Notes under the pieces: model-generated
What the model saw: the letters and a program-made list of their open reading frames with translations, nothing else
Told to the model about the DNA's origin: nothing
The model's database searches: none
Part shown: one piece after another, positions 8,814 through 17,034 of the stretch
Position numbering within the stretch: the first letter of the stretch is position 1
How the letters are laid out: each line of letters starts with the position of its first letter
Translations under genes and position numbers: made by a program
Source: Alphaproteobacteria bacterium
Lineage (GTDB): Bacteria; Pseudomonadota; Alphaproteobacteria; Caulobacterales; Maricaulaceae
Length of the DNA stretch: 64,000 bases
Assembly: GCA_016124205.1 (NCBI GenBank)
Contig: WGOD01000001.1
Location: forward strand, 248,001-312,000
Direction of reading: 5' to 3'

Positions 8814-9881
8814 ATGAGCCAGCCTTTAATCGTATCCGTGGACGCCATGGGCGGCGATCATGGGCCGGGCATTGCCATCCAAGCCATCGACATCGCGCTG
8901 AAGAAGCGCCCGGGTGTCGAGGCCCGCTTTCTGGTCCATGGCGACGAAGCCCAGCTGAAGCCGTTTCTGGACAAGGTGAGCGAACGCGGGCGTGCGGCCA
9001 TCGAGATCCGGCACACCGACAGCGTCGTGCGCATGACGGACAAGCCGAGCGAGGCGGTTCGCCGCGCGCGCGGGTCGTCGATGTGGAATGCCATCATGGC
9101 AGTGCGCGACGGCGAGGCGAGCATTGCCGTCTCGTGCGGTAATACCGGCGCGCTGATGGCGATCTCCAAGGTCGTTCTGCGCATGAAGAAGGGCGTTCAT
9201 CGCCCTGCGATCGCGGCCAGCTGGCCGACGGTGCGTGGCCATACCGTCGTTCTGGACGTCGGCGCGAATGTGGAATGCGGCCCGTCGCAGCTCGTCGAAT
9301 TCGCGATCATGGGCGAAGCCTTCCACCGCGCCGTGCATGGATCGACCGAGCCGACTGTGGGTCTGCTCAATGTCGGTCAGGAAGAGCTCAAGGGGAATGA
9401 CACGGTGCGCGAGGCCGACCGGCTGGTGCGCGCGGCCAATCTCGACCTCAACTATCAGGGTTTCGTCGAAGGCGACGATATCTCGCTCGGCCGGACCGAC
9501 GTCGTCGTGACCGACGGGTTCAGCGGCAATATCGCGCTGAAGACCGCCGAGGGCACGGCGAAGCTCGTCGCGGCCTGGATGCGGGAATCCTTCACCAGTT
9601 CGATGCTGGCGAAGCTGGGCGCGGCCTACATGAATGCCGTCGGTGCGCTCGACCTGCTGCGTGACCGGATGGACCCGCGGAAGATCAACGCGGGCGTTCT
9701 GCTCGGCCTCAACGGCATGGTGGTGAAGAGCCATGGCGGCGCCGACGAGATCGGGTTCGCGACGGCACTGTGCACGGGACTGGACCTCGCGCCATCAACC
9801 TTTACGAGCGAGATCGAGAAAAATCTGGCGCGCCTGGCGCGCACCGAAGCCGCCGAAATGGAGGCAGAGCCTCAATCGTGA
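8814..9881 (+). CDS. plsX: phosphate acyltransferase PlsX
   Basis: Converts acyl-ACP to acyl-phosphate for the PlsY route of phospholipid synthesis; soluble, membrane-associated. Conserved elements: [12 protein letters not shown] near the N terminus, SCGNTGALM (about 104-112), [10 protein letters not shown] (about 146-155), [11 protein letters not shown] and [15 protein letters not shown]. The start ATG 8814 gives the usual [15 protein letters not shown] beginning and a normal length of 355. Its TGA overlaps the GTG of fabH. The DUF177 gene that often sits just before plsX in related genomes is not here. Confidence 0.95.
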   Translation: MSQPLIVSVDAMGGDHGPGIAIQAIDIALKKRPGVEARFLVHGDEAQLKPFLDKVSERGRAAIEIRHTDSVVRMTDKPSEAVRRARGSSMWNAIMAVRDGEASIAVSCGNTGALMAISKVVLRMKKGVHRPAIAASWPTVRGHTVVLDVGANVECGPSQLVEFAIMGEAFHRAVHGSTEPTVGLLNVGQEELKGNDTVREADRLVRAANLDLNYQGFVEGDDISLGRTDVVVTDGFSGNIALKTAEGTAKLVAAWMRESFTSSMLAKLGAAYMNAVGALDLLRDRMDPRKINAGVLLGLNGMVVKSHGGADEIGFATALCTGLDLAPSTFTSEIEKNLARLARTEAAEMEAEPQS

Positions 9882-10846
9882 CCGAAGTCGTCACCCGCAT
9901 TGCCGGGTCGGGCAGTTTCCTGCCCGGCCGGGTGCTCACCAATGACGAACTGGCCGAACGCGTCGAGACAAGCGATGCCTGGATCCGCGAGCGGACCGGG
10001 ATCAAACGCCGCCATATCGCGTCGGAAGGTGAAACCACTGCGTCTCTGGGCGAAGCGGCCGCGCGGCGGGCGCTGGAAGACGCCGGATTGACGCCGGCGG
10101 ACATCGATCTTGTTGTCGTGGCGACGACCACGCCCGATCTGGTCTTTCCCTCCACCGCCACGCTGATCCAGGCCCGGCTGGGGATGGAGCAGGGCGCTGC
10201 CTTCGATATTCAGGCCGTGTGTTCCGGCTTCGTCTATGCGCTGTCGGTGACCGATGCCCTCCTGCGTACCGGCCAATACCGGCGGGCTCTGCTGATCGGT
10301 GCGGAGACCATGTCGCGTATCCTCAACTGGGAGGACCGGGCGACCTGCGTGCTGTTCGGAGACGGGGCGGGGGCCTGGGTGCTGGAAGCGGGAGAAGGCG
10401 AGGCGGGCGACGGCGTGCTCGGCTGCTATCTGCGCAGCGACGGTCGGCTGAAGGATTTGCTGCATACGTCGGGTGGTCCGTCGTCGACGCAAAGTTCCGG
10501 TCACCTGATCATGCAGGGCAATGCCGTTTTCAAACATGCGGTTGTGAACATTTCAGAAGCCATGACGACACTCATGGTAAAACACGGGATTTCCGGCGAC
10601 GATGTCGACTGGTTCGTGCCGCATCAGGCCAACCAGCGCATCCTCGAAGCGGTGGCCAAAAGACTGGGTATCATGCCGGGAAAAGTTGTCTCCACAGTGG
10701 CCGAGCACGGGAATACTTCCGCGGCATCGGTGCCCTTGGCGTTTGATGTTGCGGTAAAGGACGGTCGCATTCAGCGCGGCCATCTGTGCCTTCTCGAGGC
10801 CCTTGGTGGCGGACTGACTTGGGGTTCGGCCCTTGTAAGATACTGA
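9878..10846 (+). CDS. fabH: beta-ketoacyl-ACP synthase III
   Basis: Condenses acetyl-CoA with malonyl-ACP to start fatty acid synthesis. The Cys-His-Asn triad is visible: C115 in [12 protein letters not shown], His in [10 protein letters not shown], Asn in EHGNTSAAS. The C-terminal [17 protein letters not shown] is typical. Start is GTG 9878, overlapping the plsX stop (GTGA); it gives 322 residues, the family norm, whereas an upstream ATG would add 36 non-homologous residues. Confidence 0.96.
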   Translation: MTEVVTRIAGSGSFLPGRVLTNDELAERVETSDAWIRERTGIKRRHIASEGETTASLGEAAARRALEDAGLTPADIDLVVVATTTPDLVFPSTATLIQARLGMEQGAAFDIQAVCSGFVYALSVTDALLRTGQYRRALLIGAETMSRILNWEDRATCVLFGDGAGAWVLEAGEGEAGDGVLGCYLRSDGRLKDLLHTSGGPSSTQSSGHLIMQGNAVFKHAVVNISEAMTTLMVKHGISGDDVDWFVPHQANQRILEAVAKRLGIMPGKVVSTVAEHGNTSAASVPLAFDVAVKDGRIQRGHLCLLEALGGGLTWGSALVRY

Positions 10847-10864
10847 TCTTGACCGCATGGTGCG

Positions 10865-10893
10865 TTGACGAGAGCGGGCAGCGAGCGCTAGCC
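10865..10893 (+). promoter_or_regulatory. possible sigma-70 promoter for ihfA
   Basis: TTGACG (10865-10870), 17-nt spacer, CTAGCC (10888-10893), 26 nt before the ihfA ATG. The -35 is good and the -10 is weak, so this is tentative. Confidence 0.35.
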
Positions 10894-10918
10894 TGCCTTC
10901 TTCTGCCGGGGGAATGAC

Positions 10919-11227
10919 ATGGCGGGTAAAACCCTAACGCGAGCTGATCTTGCCGAAGCAGTGCACCGGGATGTCGGGCTGACGCGGCAAGAATCGGCGG
11001 ACATGGTCCAGGCCGTTTTCCAGACGCTTTCCGATACGCTGGCCGGGGGCGATTCGGTCAAACTTTCGTCCTTCGGGTCGTTTCAGCTACGTGACAAGAC
11101 CGGCCGGGTCGGCCGCAATCCGAAGACGGGCGAAGAAGTTCCGATCGATCCGCGGCGGGTGCTTGTGTTCAAGCCGTCGCAAGTCCTGAAGGACCAGATC
11201 GACAAGGCGCTGTCGAAGAAGAGCTGA
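10919..11227 (+). CDS. ihfA: integration host factor subunit alpha
   Basis: DNA-bending HU/IHF-family protein, partner of IhfB. The 102-residue protein begins with [18 protein letters not shown] and has the beta-arm region [28 protein letters not shown], whose RNPKTGEE segment is the DNA-intercalating arm, then [14 protein letters not shown]. The position fabH-ihfA-merR is conserved in alphaproteobacteria and favours IhfA over HU. Confidence 0.93.
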   Translation: MAGKTLTRADLAEAVHRDVGLTRQESADMVQAVFQTLSDTLAGGDSVKLSSFGSFQLRDKTGRVGRNPKTGEEVPIDPRRVLVFKPSQVLKDQIDKALSKKS

Positions 11228-11231
11228 GCGT

Positions 11232-11669
11232 ATGACCACGGACAAGGGTCCGGACGCCTATCGCACGATCAGCGAGGCGGCCGAGGAACTCGATCTGCCT
11301 GCACACGTCCTTCGGTTCTGGGAAGGCAAGTTTCCGCAATTGCGCCCGGTCAAACGGGCTGGCGGCCGGCGGTTCTACCGCCCCGGCGATATCGCGCTTT
11401 TGCGCGGCCTGAAGGCGCTGCTCTACGAAGACGGCTATACGATCAAGGGTGCGCAGAAATTCCTGCGCGAGAACGGTGCAGCCTCGGCCACGGCCCGGGG
11501 CGAGGAGGGCGTACAGCGCCCGGTTCCGAAACCCATCGCCGAGCAATACGTCCAGCGCCGCGAATCCTCAGCGGCGGCGAGCGATCGCGGCCCGGACATG
11601 ATTGCGCGCCTCGAAGCGGCCAAGGCAAAACTCGACGCTGCCATCGCTGCCAGCCGGGCGGCTGGCTAG
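11232..11669 (+). CDS. MerR-family transcriptional regulator
   Basis: 145 residues. The N-terminal winged helix reads [23 protein letters not shown], then [38 protein letters not shown], a MerR DNA-binding domain (about 10-75). The C-terminal region is a low-complexity Ala/Glu helix without effector-binding cysteines, so no metal or drug sensing is implied. It starts 4 nt after ihfA and is likely co-transcribed. The target is unknown. Confidence 0.88.
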   Translation: MTTDKGPDAYRTISEAAEELDLPAHVLRFWEGKFPQLRPVKRAGGRRFYRPGDIALLRGLKALLYEDGYTIKGAQKFLRENGAASATARGEEGVQRPVPKPIAEQYVQRRESSAAASDRGPDMIARLEAAKAKLDAAIAASRAAG

Positions 11670-11749
11670 GCGCCGTCAAGCATGGTTGCGGGCGCAGGCG
11701 AGCGCCCCTATAAGCGGCTTCCCCAACGGCGCGGTCGCGCCGGAAATGT

Positions 11750-11826
11750 CGGAGCGTAGCGCAGCCCGGTAGCGCACTTGTCTGGGGGACAAGGGGTCGT
11801 GGGTTCGAATCCCGCCGCTCCGACCA
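11750..11826 (+). tRNA. tRNA-Pro (anticodon GGG)
   Basis: Seven-bp acceptor stem CGGAGCG / CGCTCCG, anticodon stem CTTGT / ACAAG with loop CTGGGGG (anticodon GGG), T arm with GGTTCGAATCC, discriminator A and encoded CCA. 77 nt. Confidence 0.95.
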
Positions 11827-11838
11827 TTTACCCGTATT

Positions 11839-12363
11839 CTAGAGTTTGCGGTGTGCCGCCGCGATGCGGCCTGAGGCCAGCATCAGCATGAGCGCGGCGA
11901 AGGTGAAGAACCAGACGCCCGGCTGTTCGCCGAGGCTCGACAGGCCGCCGCGGCCGATCGTGAAGACGAAGAGCGCGGCGATCAGCACGTCCATCATCGT
12001 CCACTTGCCCAGCATCTCGATCCAGTAGAGCGCGCGTCGCGGCACTAGGTGAGGCGGCGCGACGTGCAGCCAGATCAGCGTGAGCAGCTTGGCGACTGGA
12101 AAGATCATCGAGAAGACGATGACGGTTCCGGCGAGGAGATAGCTGCGCGTGTCGACAAGCGACCAGGCCACGTCGAACAGCGAATAGGCTTCGCGGAAGA
12201 AGACGAGGCGCTGTGCTTCCAGCATGGGCAGCCAGATGCCGAGCGGGAGGGCGATGGCCGCCAGGATCAGCGCGGCACGGGCGAGCGCCCCGCCGGCCCC
12301 GTGAGGGTCTCGCTGCGCGGGGGCGGATCGAGATTCGATCTCCGCCGGAATCGCCCTGTCCAT
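11839..12363 (-). CDS. paraquat-inducible protein A-like membrane protein
   Basis: 174 residues with four hydrophobic segments (about 29-50, 76-98, 121-140, 148-165). The sequence LPLGIWLPMLEAQRLVFF then SLFDVAWSLVD and YLLAGTVIVFSMIFPVAKLLTLIWLH matches one PqiA/YebS module, a family linked to outer-membrane lipid transport with MCE proteins. Standard PqiA has two modules and cysteine motifs; this has one module and no CxxC. No MCE-domain gene is adjacent. Confidence 0.75.
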   Translation of the reverse strand: MDRAIPAEIESRSAPAQRDPHGAGGALARAALILAAIALPLGIWLPMLEAQRLVFFREAYSLFDVAWSLVDTRSYLLAGTVIVFSMIFPVAKLLTLIWLHVAPPHLVPRRALYWIEMLGKWTMMDVLIAALFVFTIGRGGLSSLGEQPGVWFFTFAALMLMLASGRIAAAHRKL

Positions 12364-12425
12364 CCGGAGATGGGGCAGGGCAATTCGGGCGATTCATGGG
12401 CGAAAATCGCCCGTCAGGCGAATTT

Positions 12426-13550
12426 CTAGAACCCGGTCGTCGTGGCGACGCGCTCGGCGTTGAACCGTTCGTCGCCCATGAATTCTCCAGCAGCACGCGC
12501 CCGCTTGAAGAAGAAGCCGATCTCGTGCTCGTCGGTCATGCCGATGCCGCCATGCATCTGGATGGCTTCGCCGGTGACGTGACGCGAGACCTCGGTGGCC
12601 TTGGCCTTCGCCGCGGCGATCCAGAGCGGGGCCTGAGACGGGTTCTCGTCGAGCGTGCGCAGCGCCTTCATCACGAGAGAGTGCGCAAGTTCGATTTCGC
12701 CCAGCATGTGTGCCGCGCGGTGCTGCAGACTCTGGAAGCTGCCGATCGGCTGGCCGAACTGCGAGCGGTCCTTGAGGTAGGAGAGGGTGCGGTCGAAGGC
12801 CTCTTCCGCCGTGCCGAGCTGTTCGGCGGCGAGGCAGGCGCGCCCGACGTCGAGCACGTGGTCGAAGGTCGCCTGACCGTCCGCACCGCCCGACAGCATG
12901 GCATCGCCGTCGAGTTTGACATCCTTGAAGTCGATATCGGCGGGGACATGGCTGTCGACGGTACGGCGCATCGTCTTCGTGACGCCATCCGCTTTCGGAT
13001 CGACGAGGAAGAAGCCGAGGCTGTCATCCTCAAGCCGGGCCGCGACGATCAGCATGTCGGCGCCATTGCCGCAGGCGACGAAGCGCTTCGAGCCATTGAG
13101 GCGGAAGCCGTTGCCGTCCTTGGTTGCGCGGGTGTCGATCGTGCCGGGGTCGTGGCGGGCCTTCTCGTCGAAGGCGAAGGCGTAGACCGCTTCCCCGCCG
13201 GCGATCTTCGGCAGGTGTTCGCCCTTCTGCGCGTCCGAACCGGCCAGGCGCAGCAGCGTGGCCGACAGGATGGCGGAGGGGATGAAGGGGGTGGCGGCGA
13301 GGGTGCGGCCCATTTCACGCAGCAGCACGCCCGCAGCCGTGAAGCCCATGTCGACGCCGCCGAAATCCTCCTCGACGACGATGCCGTTCCAGCCCATTTC
13401 GGCCATGCCGCGCCATACCGCATGCCGGAATCCGTCCTTGCAGCCCTCGTCGCGCAGGCGGCGAAGCTCGGAGACGGGCGACTTGGCGGCGAGGAAGTCC
13501 TTCGCGGAATCCCGCAGCATCTGTTCTTCTTCGGTGAGTACGAAGCTCAT
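12426..13550 (-). CDS. acyl-CoA dehydrogenase family protein (second of pair)
   Basis: FAD-dependent alpha,beta-desaturation of an acyl-CoA. 374 residues with the N-terminal helical domain (EEEQMLRDSAKDFLA), the beta domain (LNGSKRFVACGNGADMLIVAAR) and the C-terminal helices (YLKDRSQFGQPIGSFQSLQHRAA, in part). The QMHGGIGMTDEHEIG segment is present, but the IYEGT-like segment that supplies the catalytic Glu in classic enzymes is absent, so the pair may work as a two-subunit enzyme. It is 29 nt downstream of the other acyl-CoA dehydrogenase on the same strand. Substrate unknown. Confidence 0.9.
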   Translation of the reverse strand: MSFVLTEEEQMLRDSAKDFLAAKSPVSELRRLRDEGCKDGFRHAVWRGMAEMGWNGIVVEEDFGGVDMGFTAAGVLLREMGRTLAATPFIPSAILSATLLRLAGSDAQKGEHLPKIAGGEAVYAFAFDEKARHDPGTIDTRATKDGNGFRLNGSKRFVACGNGADMLIVAARLEDDSLGFFLVDPKADGVTKTMRRTVDSHVPADIDFKDVKLDGDAMLSGGADGQATFDHVLDVGRACLAAEQLGTAEEAFDRTLSYLKDRSQFGQPIGSFQSLQHRAAHMLGEIELAHSLVMKALRTLDENPSQAPLWIAAAKAKATEVSRHVTGEAIQMHGGIGMTDEHEIGFFFKRARAAGEFMGDERFNAERVATTTGF

Positions 13551-13579
13551 GGATCAATTCCGTATCTGGATGCGGCCGC

Positions 13580-14764
13580 TCAGGCGCCCGGCAGGTTGAG
13601 GACGCGTTTGGCGAGAATGTTCAACTGGATTTCGGACGTGCCGCCCTCGATGGAGTTGGCGCGCGACCGCAGCCAGTCGCGGGCCGGGCCGCCATCGGAC
13701 GGGTCCGGGCCTTCCCAGAGCAGGCCGTCCGCGCCCATGGCCGACAAATTCAGCTCATGGCGGCGCTTGTTCAGCTCGGTGCCGATATATTTCAGCATCG
13801 AGGCGCGTGCGCCGACACCCTGGCCGGCATCGCTTTCGTCCTTCACGCGGCGCATGGTCGCTTCGAAAGCCAGCGCGTCGATCGTCAGACGTGCGACGTC
13901 CGCACGCAGCATCGGGTCGGCGATGCGGCCCTTGTCGTCGACTTCGCCGGATTTGTGCGCGGCCCCGACCGGGTTGAGGCCCGCAGCCATGCCGCCCGCG
14001 CCAACGATATTCGTGCGCTCGTGCGAAAGCAGATATTTCGCGATGTCCCAGCCCTTGCCCGCGGTGCCGATGAGGTTCGCTTTCGGGACTTTCACCTCGT
14101 CGAAGAAGGTCTCGCAGAAGGGCGACTTGCCGGAGATGAGCTTGATCGGCTTGGTCGTGACGCCGTCGGATTCCATGTCGATCAGCAGGAAGGAAATGCC
14201 TTCATGCTTCGGCTTGTCGGGCTCGGTGCGGACGAGGGCGAAGATCCAGTCGGCCTTGTCGGCGTAGCTGGTCCAGACCTTCTGGCCGGTGACTTCGTAA
14301 TAATCGCCCTTGTCGACGCCCTTGGTACGCAGCGAGGCGAGGTCGGAGCCCGCGCCCGGTTCGGAATAGCCCTGGCACCAGCGGATCTCGCCGCGGGTGA
14401 TCTGGGGCAGGTAATGCTTCTTCTGCTCTTCGGAGCCGTATTTCAGGAGGGCCGGTCCAAGCATCCAGATGCCGAAAGAGGTGAGGGGATCGCGCGCATT
14501 GATCGCCTTCATTTCCTCCTTGAGGATCTGGGCCTCGTCGCTCGACAGGCCGCCGCCGCCGTATTCGACCGGCCATTGCGGCGCGGTCCAGCCCTTTTCC
14601 GCCATGCGGTCGAGCCAGAGTTTCTGGTCGTCATTGGCGAATTCGAACTTCTTGCCGCCCCAGCAGACGTCTTTCTCGTCCTTCATGGGCTGGCGCATGC
14701 TGGCTGGGCAGTTGGCCTCCAGCCAGTCGCGGGTTTCCTTGCGGAAGGATTCCAGGTTGCTCAT
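13580..14764 (-). CDS. acyl-CoA dehydrogenase family protein (first of pair)
   Basis: 394 residues. The FAD-binding beta domain reads CQGYSEPGAGSDLASLRTK, then VTGQKVWTSYADKADWIFALVRT. The C terminus is SIEGGTSEIQLNILAKRVL, where Gly appears at the usual catalytic Glu position, as in subunits of heterotetrameric steroid and branched-acyl dehydrogenases. With the neighbouring gene it likely forms an alpha2-beta2 enzyme (inference). A 17-bp palindrome lies 10 nt upstream of the start and probably binds a repressor. Confidence 0.92.
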   Translation of the reverse strand: MSNLESFRKETRDWLEANCPASMRQPMKDEKDVCWGGKKFEFANDDQKLWLDRMAEKGWTAPQWPVEYGGGGLSSDEAQILKEEMKAINARDPLTSFGIWMLGPALLKYGSEEQKKHYLPQITRGEIRWCQGYSEPGAGSDLASLRTKGVDKGDYYEVTGQKVWTSYADKADWIFALVRTEPDKPKHEGISFLLIDMESDGVTTKPIKLISGKSPFCETFFDEVKVPKANLIGTAGKGWDIAKYLLSHERTNIVGAGGMAAGLNPVGAAHKSGEVDDKGRIADPMLRADVARLTIDALAFEATMRRVKDESDAGQGVGARASMLKYIGTELNKRRHELNLSAMGADGLLWEGPDPSDGGPARDWLRSRANSIEGGTSEIQLNILAKRVLNLPGA

Positions 14765-14774
14765 GTCTCTCCCC

Positions 14775-14791
14775 GAACAAACTCTTTGTTC
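14775..14791. promoter_or_regulatory. 17-bp palindrome, candidate operator
   Basis: GAACAAA CTC TTTGTTC: perfect 7-bp arms with a 3-nt centre, between the acyl-CoA dehydrogenase start (14764, minus) and ctaA. TetR-type regulators of acyl-CoA catabolism bind sites of this size. The rest of the 14765-14914 gap shows nothing clear. Confidence 0.6.
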
Positions 14792-14914
14792 GAAACATTA
14801 GCGCACTCGGCGCGCTTGGCGAGAGGGGGAAGGCGGTGCGGCGCATCGGCGCGGGCGTCTTGCTTTCCGGAGTGCGTGGGGTAAGTCCGCCTCGTTGGCG
14901 CAGAGGACAGACGC

Positions 14915-15937
14915 ATGACAACCGCCCCGGAAACCAGCAAGGCCGTATCAAACTGGCTGATCGTAGTCGCGATCATGGTGATCGGAATGATCCTTGTGGG
15001 TGGCGCCACACGCCTGACCGATTCCGGCCTGTCCATTACTGAATGGCGGCCCGTCACCGGTGTTGTGCCGCCGCTGACGCATGAGGGCTGGCTGGAAGAG
15101 TTCGAAAAATACCGGTCGAGCTCGGAATATCAGCTGCAGAATGCCGGCATGACGCTCGGCGAGTTCGAGTTCATCTACTGGTGGGAATGGGGTCACCGCT
15201 TCCTCGGGCGCACGATCGGGCTGGTTTTCGCGCTGCCGCTGATCTTCTTCTGGGTTCGGGGCATGATCCCGGCGGGCATGAAGCCGAAGCTGGTCGGGCT
15301 GCTCGCGCTCGGCGGCCTGCAAGGCTTTGTCGGCTGGTGGATGGTGGCGAGCGGTCTCGTCGACCGGGTCGATGTCAGCCAGTACCGGCTGGCCACGCAC
15401 CTCTCACTGGCTTTCGTGATCCTCGGCGCGACGCTCTGGCTCGCCCTGTCGGCGCGGTTCGGGACGGCGACAGGCAAGGCCGGGCGGTTGACGCCGGTGG
15501 CGCTCGTCTTCTGGGGGGCGGTGATGCTCCAGATCGCGCTCGGCGCCTTCGTGGCGGGGCTCGATGCCGGGCGGATCTACACGACCTGGCCGGGCATGGA
15601 GGGGCGGATCATCCCGGACGGCTATCTGGCCGGACTGCCCTGGTATCAGGCGATTTTCGAAAGCCACGCCGCCGTGCAGATGCACCATCGCTGGATGGGG
15701 TATTTCGTCGGCCTGTTCGCCTTTGTGGCCGCCTTCCAGTTCTGGACGTCCGGCGACCGGAAGCTGAAAGGCCTGTCGCACGCCATCGCGACGATGGTCG
15801 TGATCCAGATCGCGCTCGGCATCGTGACGCTGGTTCATGCCGCGCCGCTGTCGCTGTCGCTCATCCACCAGTTCGGTGCGGTCGTGCTCTTCCTGCTCGC
15901 AGGCAGTGCGGCGTGGAGCGCGCGCCGCGCGGTCTAG
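14915..15937 (+). CDS. ctaA: heme A synthase (COX15/CtaA type)
   Basis: Oxidises the C8 methyl of heme O to give heme A for cytochrome aa3 oxidase; polytopic inner-membrane protein. 340 residues, eight likely TM segments. Family elements: GGATRLTDSGLSITEWRPVTG (in part GLSITEWRP), FIYWWEWGHRFLGR with the heme-ligand His, the second ligand in the ATHLSLAF region, and HHRWMGYFVG and LSLIHQFGAVVLF in the second half. Its TAG shares a CTAG with the convergent gene's stop. Confidence 0.94.
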   Translation: MTTAPETSKAVSNWLIVVAIMVIGMILVGGATRLTDSGLSITEWRPVTGVVPPLTHEGWLEEFEKYRSSSEYQLQNAGMTLGEFEFIYWWEWGHRFLGRTIGLVFALPLIFFWVRGMIPAGMKPKLVGLLALGGLQGFVGWWMVASGLVDRVDVSQYRLATHLSLAFVILGATLWLALSARFGTATGKAGRLTPVALVFWGAVMLQIALGAFVAGLDAGRIYTTWPGMEGRIIPDGYLAGLPWYQAIFESHAAVQMHHRWMGYFVGLFAFVAAFQFWTSGDRKLKGLSHAIATMVVIQIALGIVTLVHAAPLSLSLIHQFGAVVLFLLAGSAAWSARRAV

Positions 15938-17034
15938 CCGCCGAGGCTGTCCGGCCCGGCGTTGGGAGACAGCGCCCGGGCAAAGGTCTCGCGCGCAATG
16001 AAGCGGATGCGATTGTCTGCCCCGTCCACCACCGCGACAATGCCGGACTGGTAGGCCGTGCCGCCATAGGACTCGGTCGACATCGTGACCGAAACGGCCT
16101 GATCGACGCCCGGCGTCGACATGCCGTCGACAATCTGAATGTTCTGCAGCACCGACAGATCGCGGCCATCGAGGATGGCGAGCCCCCCCGTCGTGCCGCC
16201 CGCTGCGATCACGACCGGACGGCCCAGCAGCAGGCCGGCCGTCAGGCTTTGGGCGCTCGGGACGCCGCGTGCCTCGACGGTGCCGGACGCGTTGATCCGG
16301 GTCACCGAAAGGGTCGGGCCGGCGACATAGAGTTCGTCCTGGAAGCTGGCGCAGGTGCGGGCCGGGGCGGGCAGGACGTAGCTGCCGGTCTGCTCCGCAC
16401 CGATCAGGTCACCGCCGGTGTCGCGAATGCGCCAGGTCGTGGCGCGGGCCTCGCGGCCAAGCACGGCGATATCGAGATGGCCGGGGGCTTCCTCGATGAA
16501 GCAGACGGCGGAGGCGCCGCCTTCCGGTTCGATGGGGGCGAGCGGAGCTTCGATCGCCGTCGGTTCGGAACGCAGAAGCACATAGCCGCGCACACTGCCC
16601 GATGACGGTTCGACGCCGATGATGAGGGGAAGGCTCTCCCCGCGCAGGGCGAAGCCCGGCGAGACGGCGAGCGAGTTCAGGCGCGGACCGGTCACGCGTT
16701 CCAGTGCTTCGCCATCGACATTGAAGATGTCTAGCCCGCCATCGAGCGGAGCGGAGACGATCAGGCCCGCCCACGGCGTGTCCGCATTCGGTACGAAGGC
16801 CACCGCACCGGAGCCGCCATCCACCGCGTCCATTGCGGCGGTCACGGTCACTTCAACGGCGTCGATCTCCTGTTCGGGCTCTTCGCCGGTTTCGCCCGGA
16901 TCGCAGGCCGTCAGGCCGAGCGCGGCTCCGAGGAGCGCTGCTGCCAGGGCCCGCGGATGGCGAAGGTTCTCGAAGGACTGGATTGCACGTTCAGGAAAAG
17001 CACCGAACCGTCGGGAGAAAAGCATGGACCGCAA
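15934..17034 (-). CDS. lipoprotein with predicted beta-propeller, phytase-like
   Basis: 366 residues. A hydrophobic segment and lipobox L41-T-A-C44 indicate an outer- or inner-membrane lipoprotein; the n-region of about 27 residues is unusually long. The mature part is repetitive beta structure (VAFVPNADTPWAGLIVSAP, GGLDIFNVDGE, GGLAILDGRDL, GIVAVVDGADNRIRF) recalling beta-propeller phytases, but the acidic calcium and phosphate sites cannot be verified by eye. It overlaps the 3' end of the PhoX-like gene by about 120 nt. No in-frame ATG, GTG or TTG lies closer to the h-region, so the overlap seems real or the start codon is unusual. Confidence 0.5.
   Translation of the reverse strand: MRSMLFSRRFGAFPERAIQSFENLRHPRALAAALLGAALGLTACDPGETGEEPEQEIDAVEVTVTAAMDAVDGGSGAVAFVPNADTPWAGLIVSAPLDGGLDIFNVDGEALERVTGPRLNSLAVSPGFALRGESLPLIIGVEPSSGSVRGYVLLRSEPTAIEAPLAPIEPEGGASAVCFIEEAPGHLDIAVLGREARATTWRIRDTGGDLIGAEQTGSYVLPAPARTCASFQDELYVAGPTLSVTRINASGTVEARGVPSAQSLTAGLLLGRPVVIAAGGTTGGLAILDGRDLSVLQNIQIVDGMSTPGVDQAVSVTMSTESYGGTAYQSGIVAVVDGADNRIRFIARETFARALSPNAGPDSLGG

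Noticed and set aside
12213-14267. 684-residue plus-strand frame opposite the acyl-CoA dehydrogenases
   Set aside because: Shadow frame of two clear dehydrogenase genes and part of the PqiA-like gene; no domain pattern.
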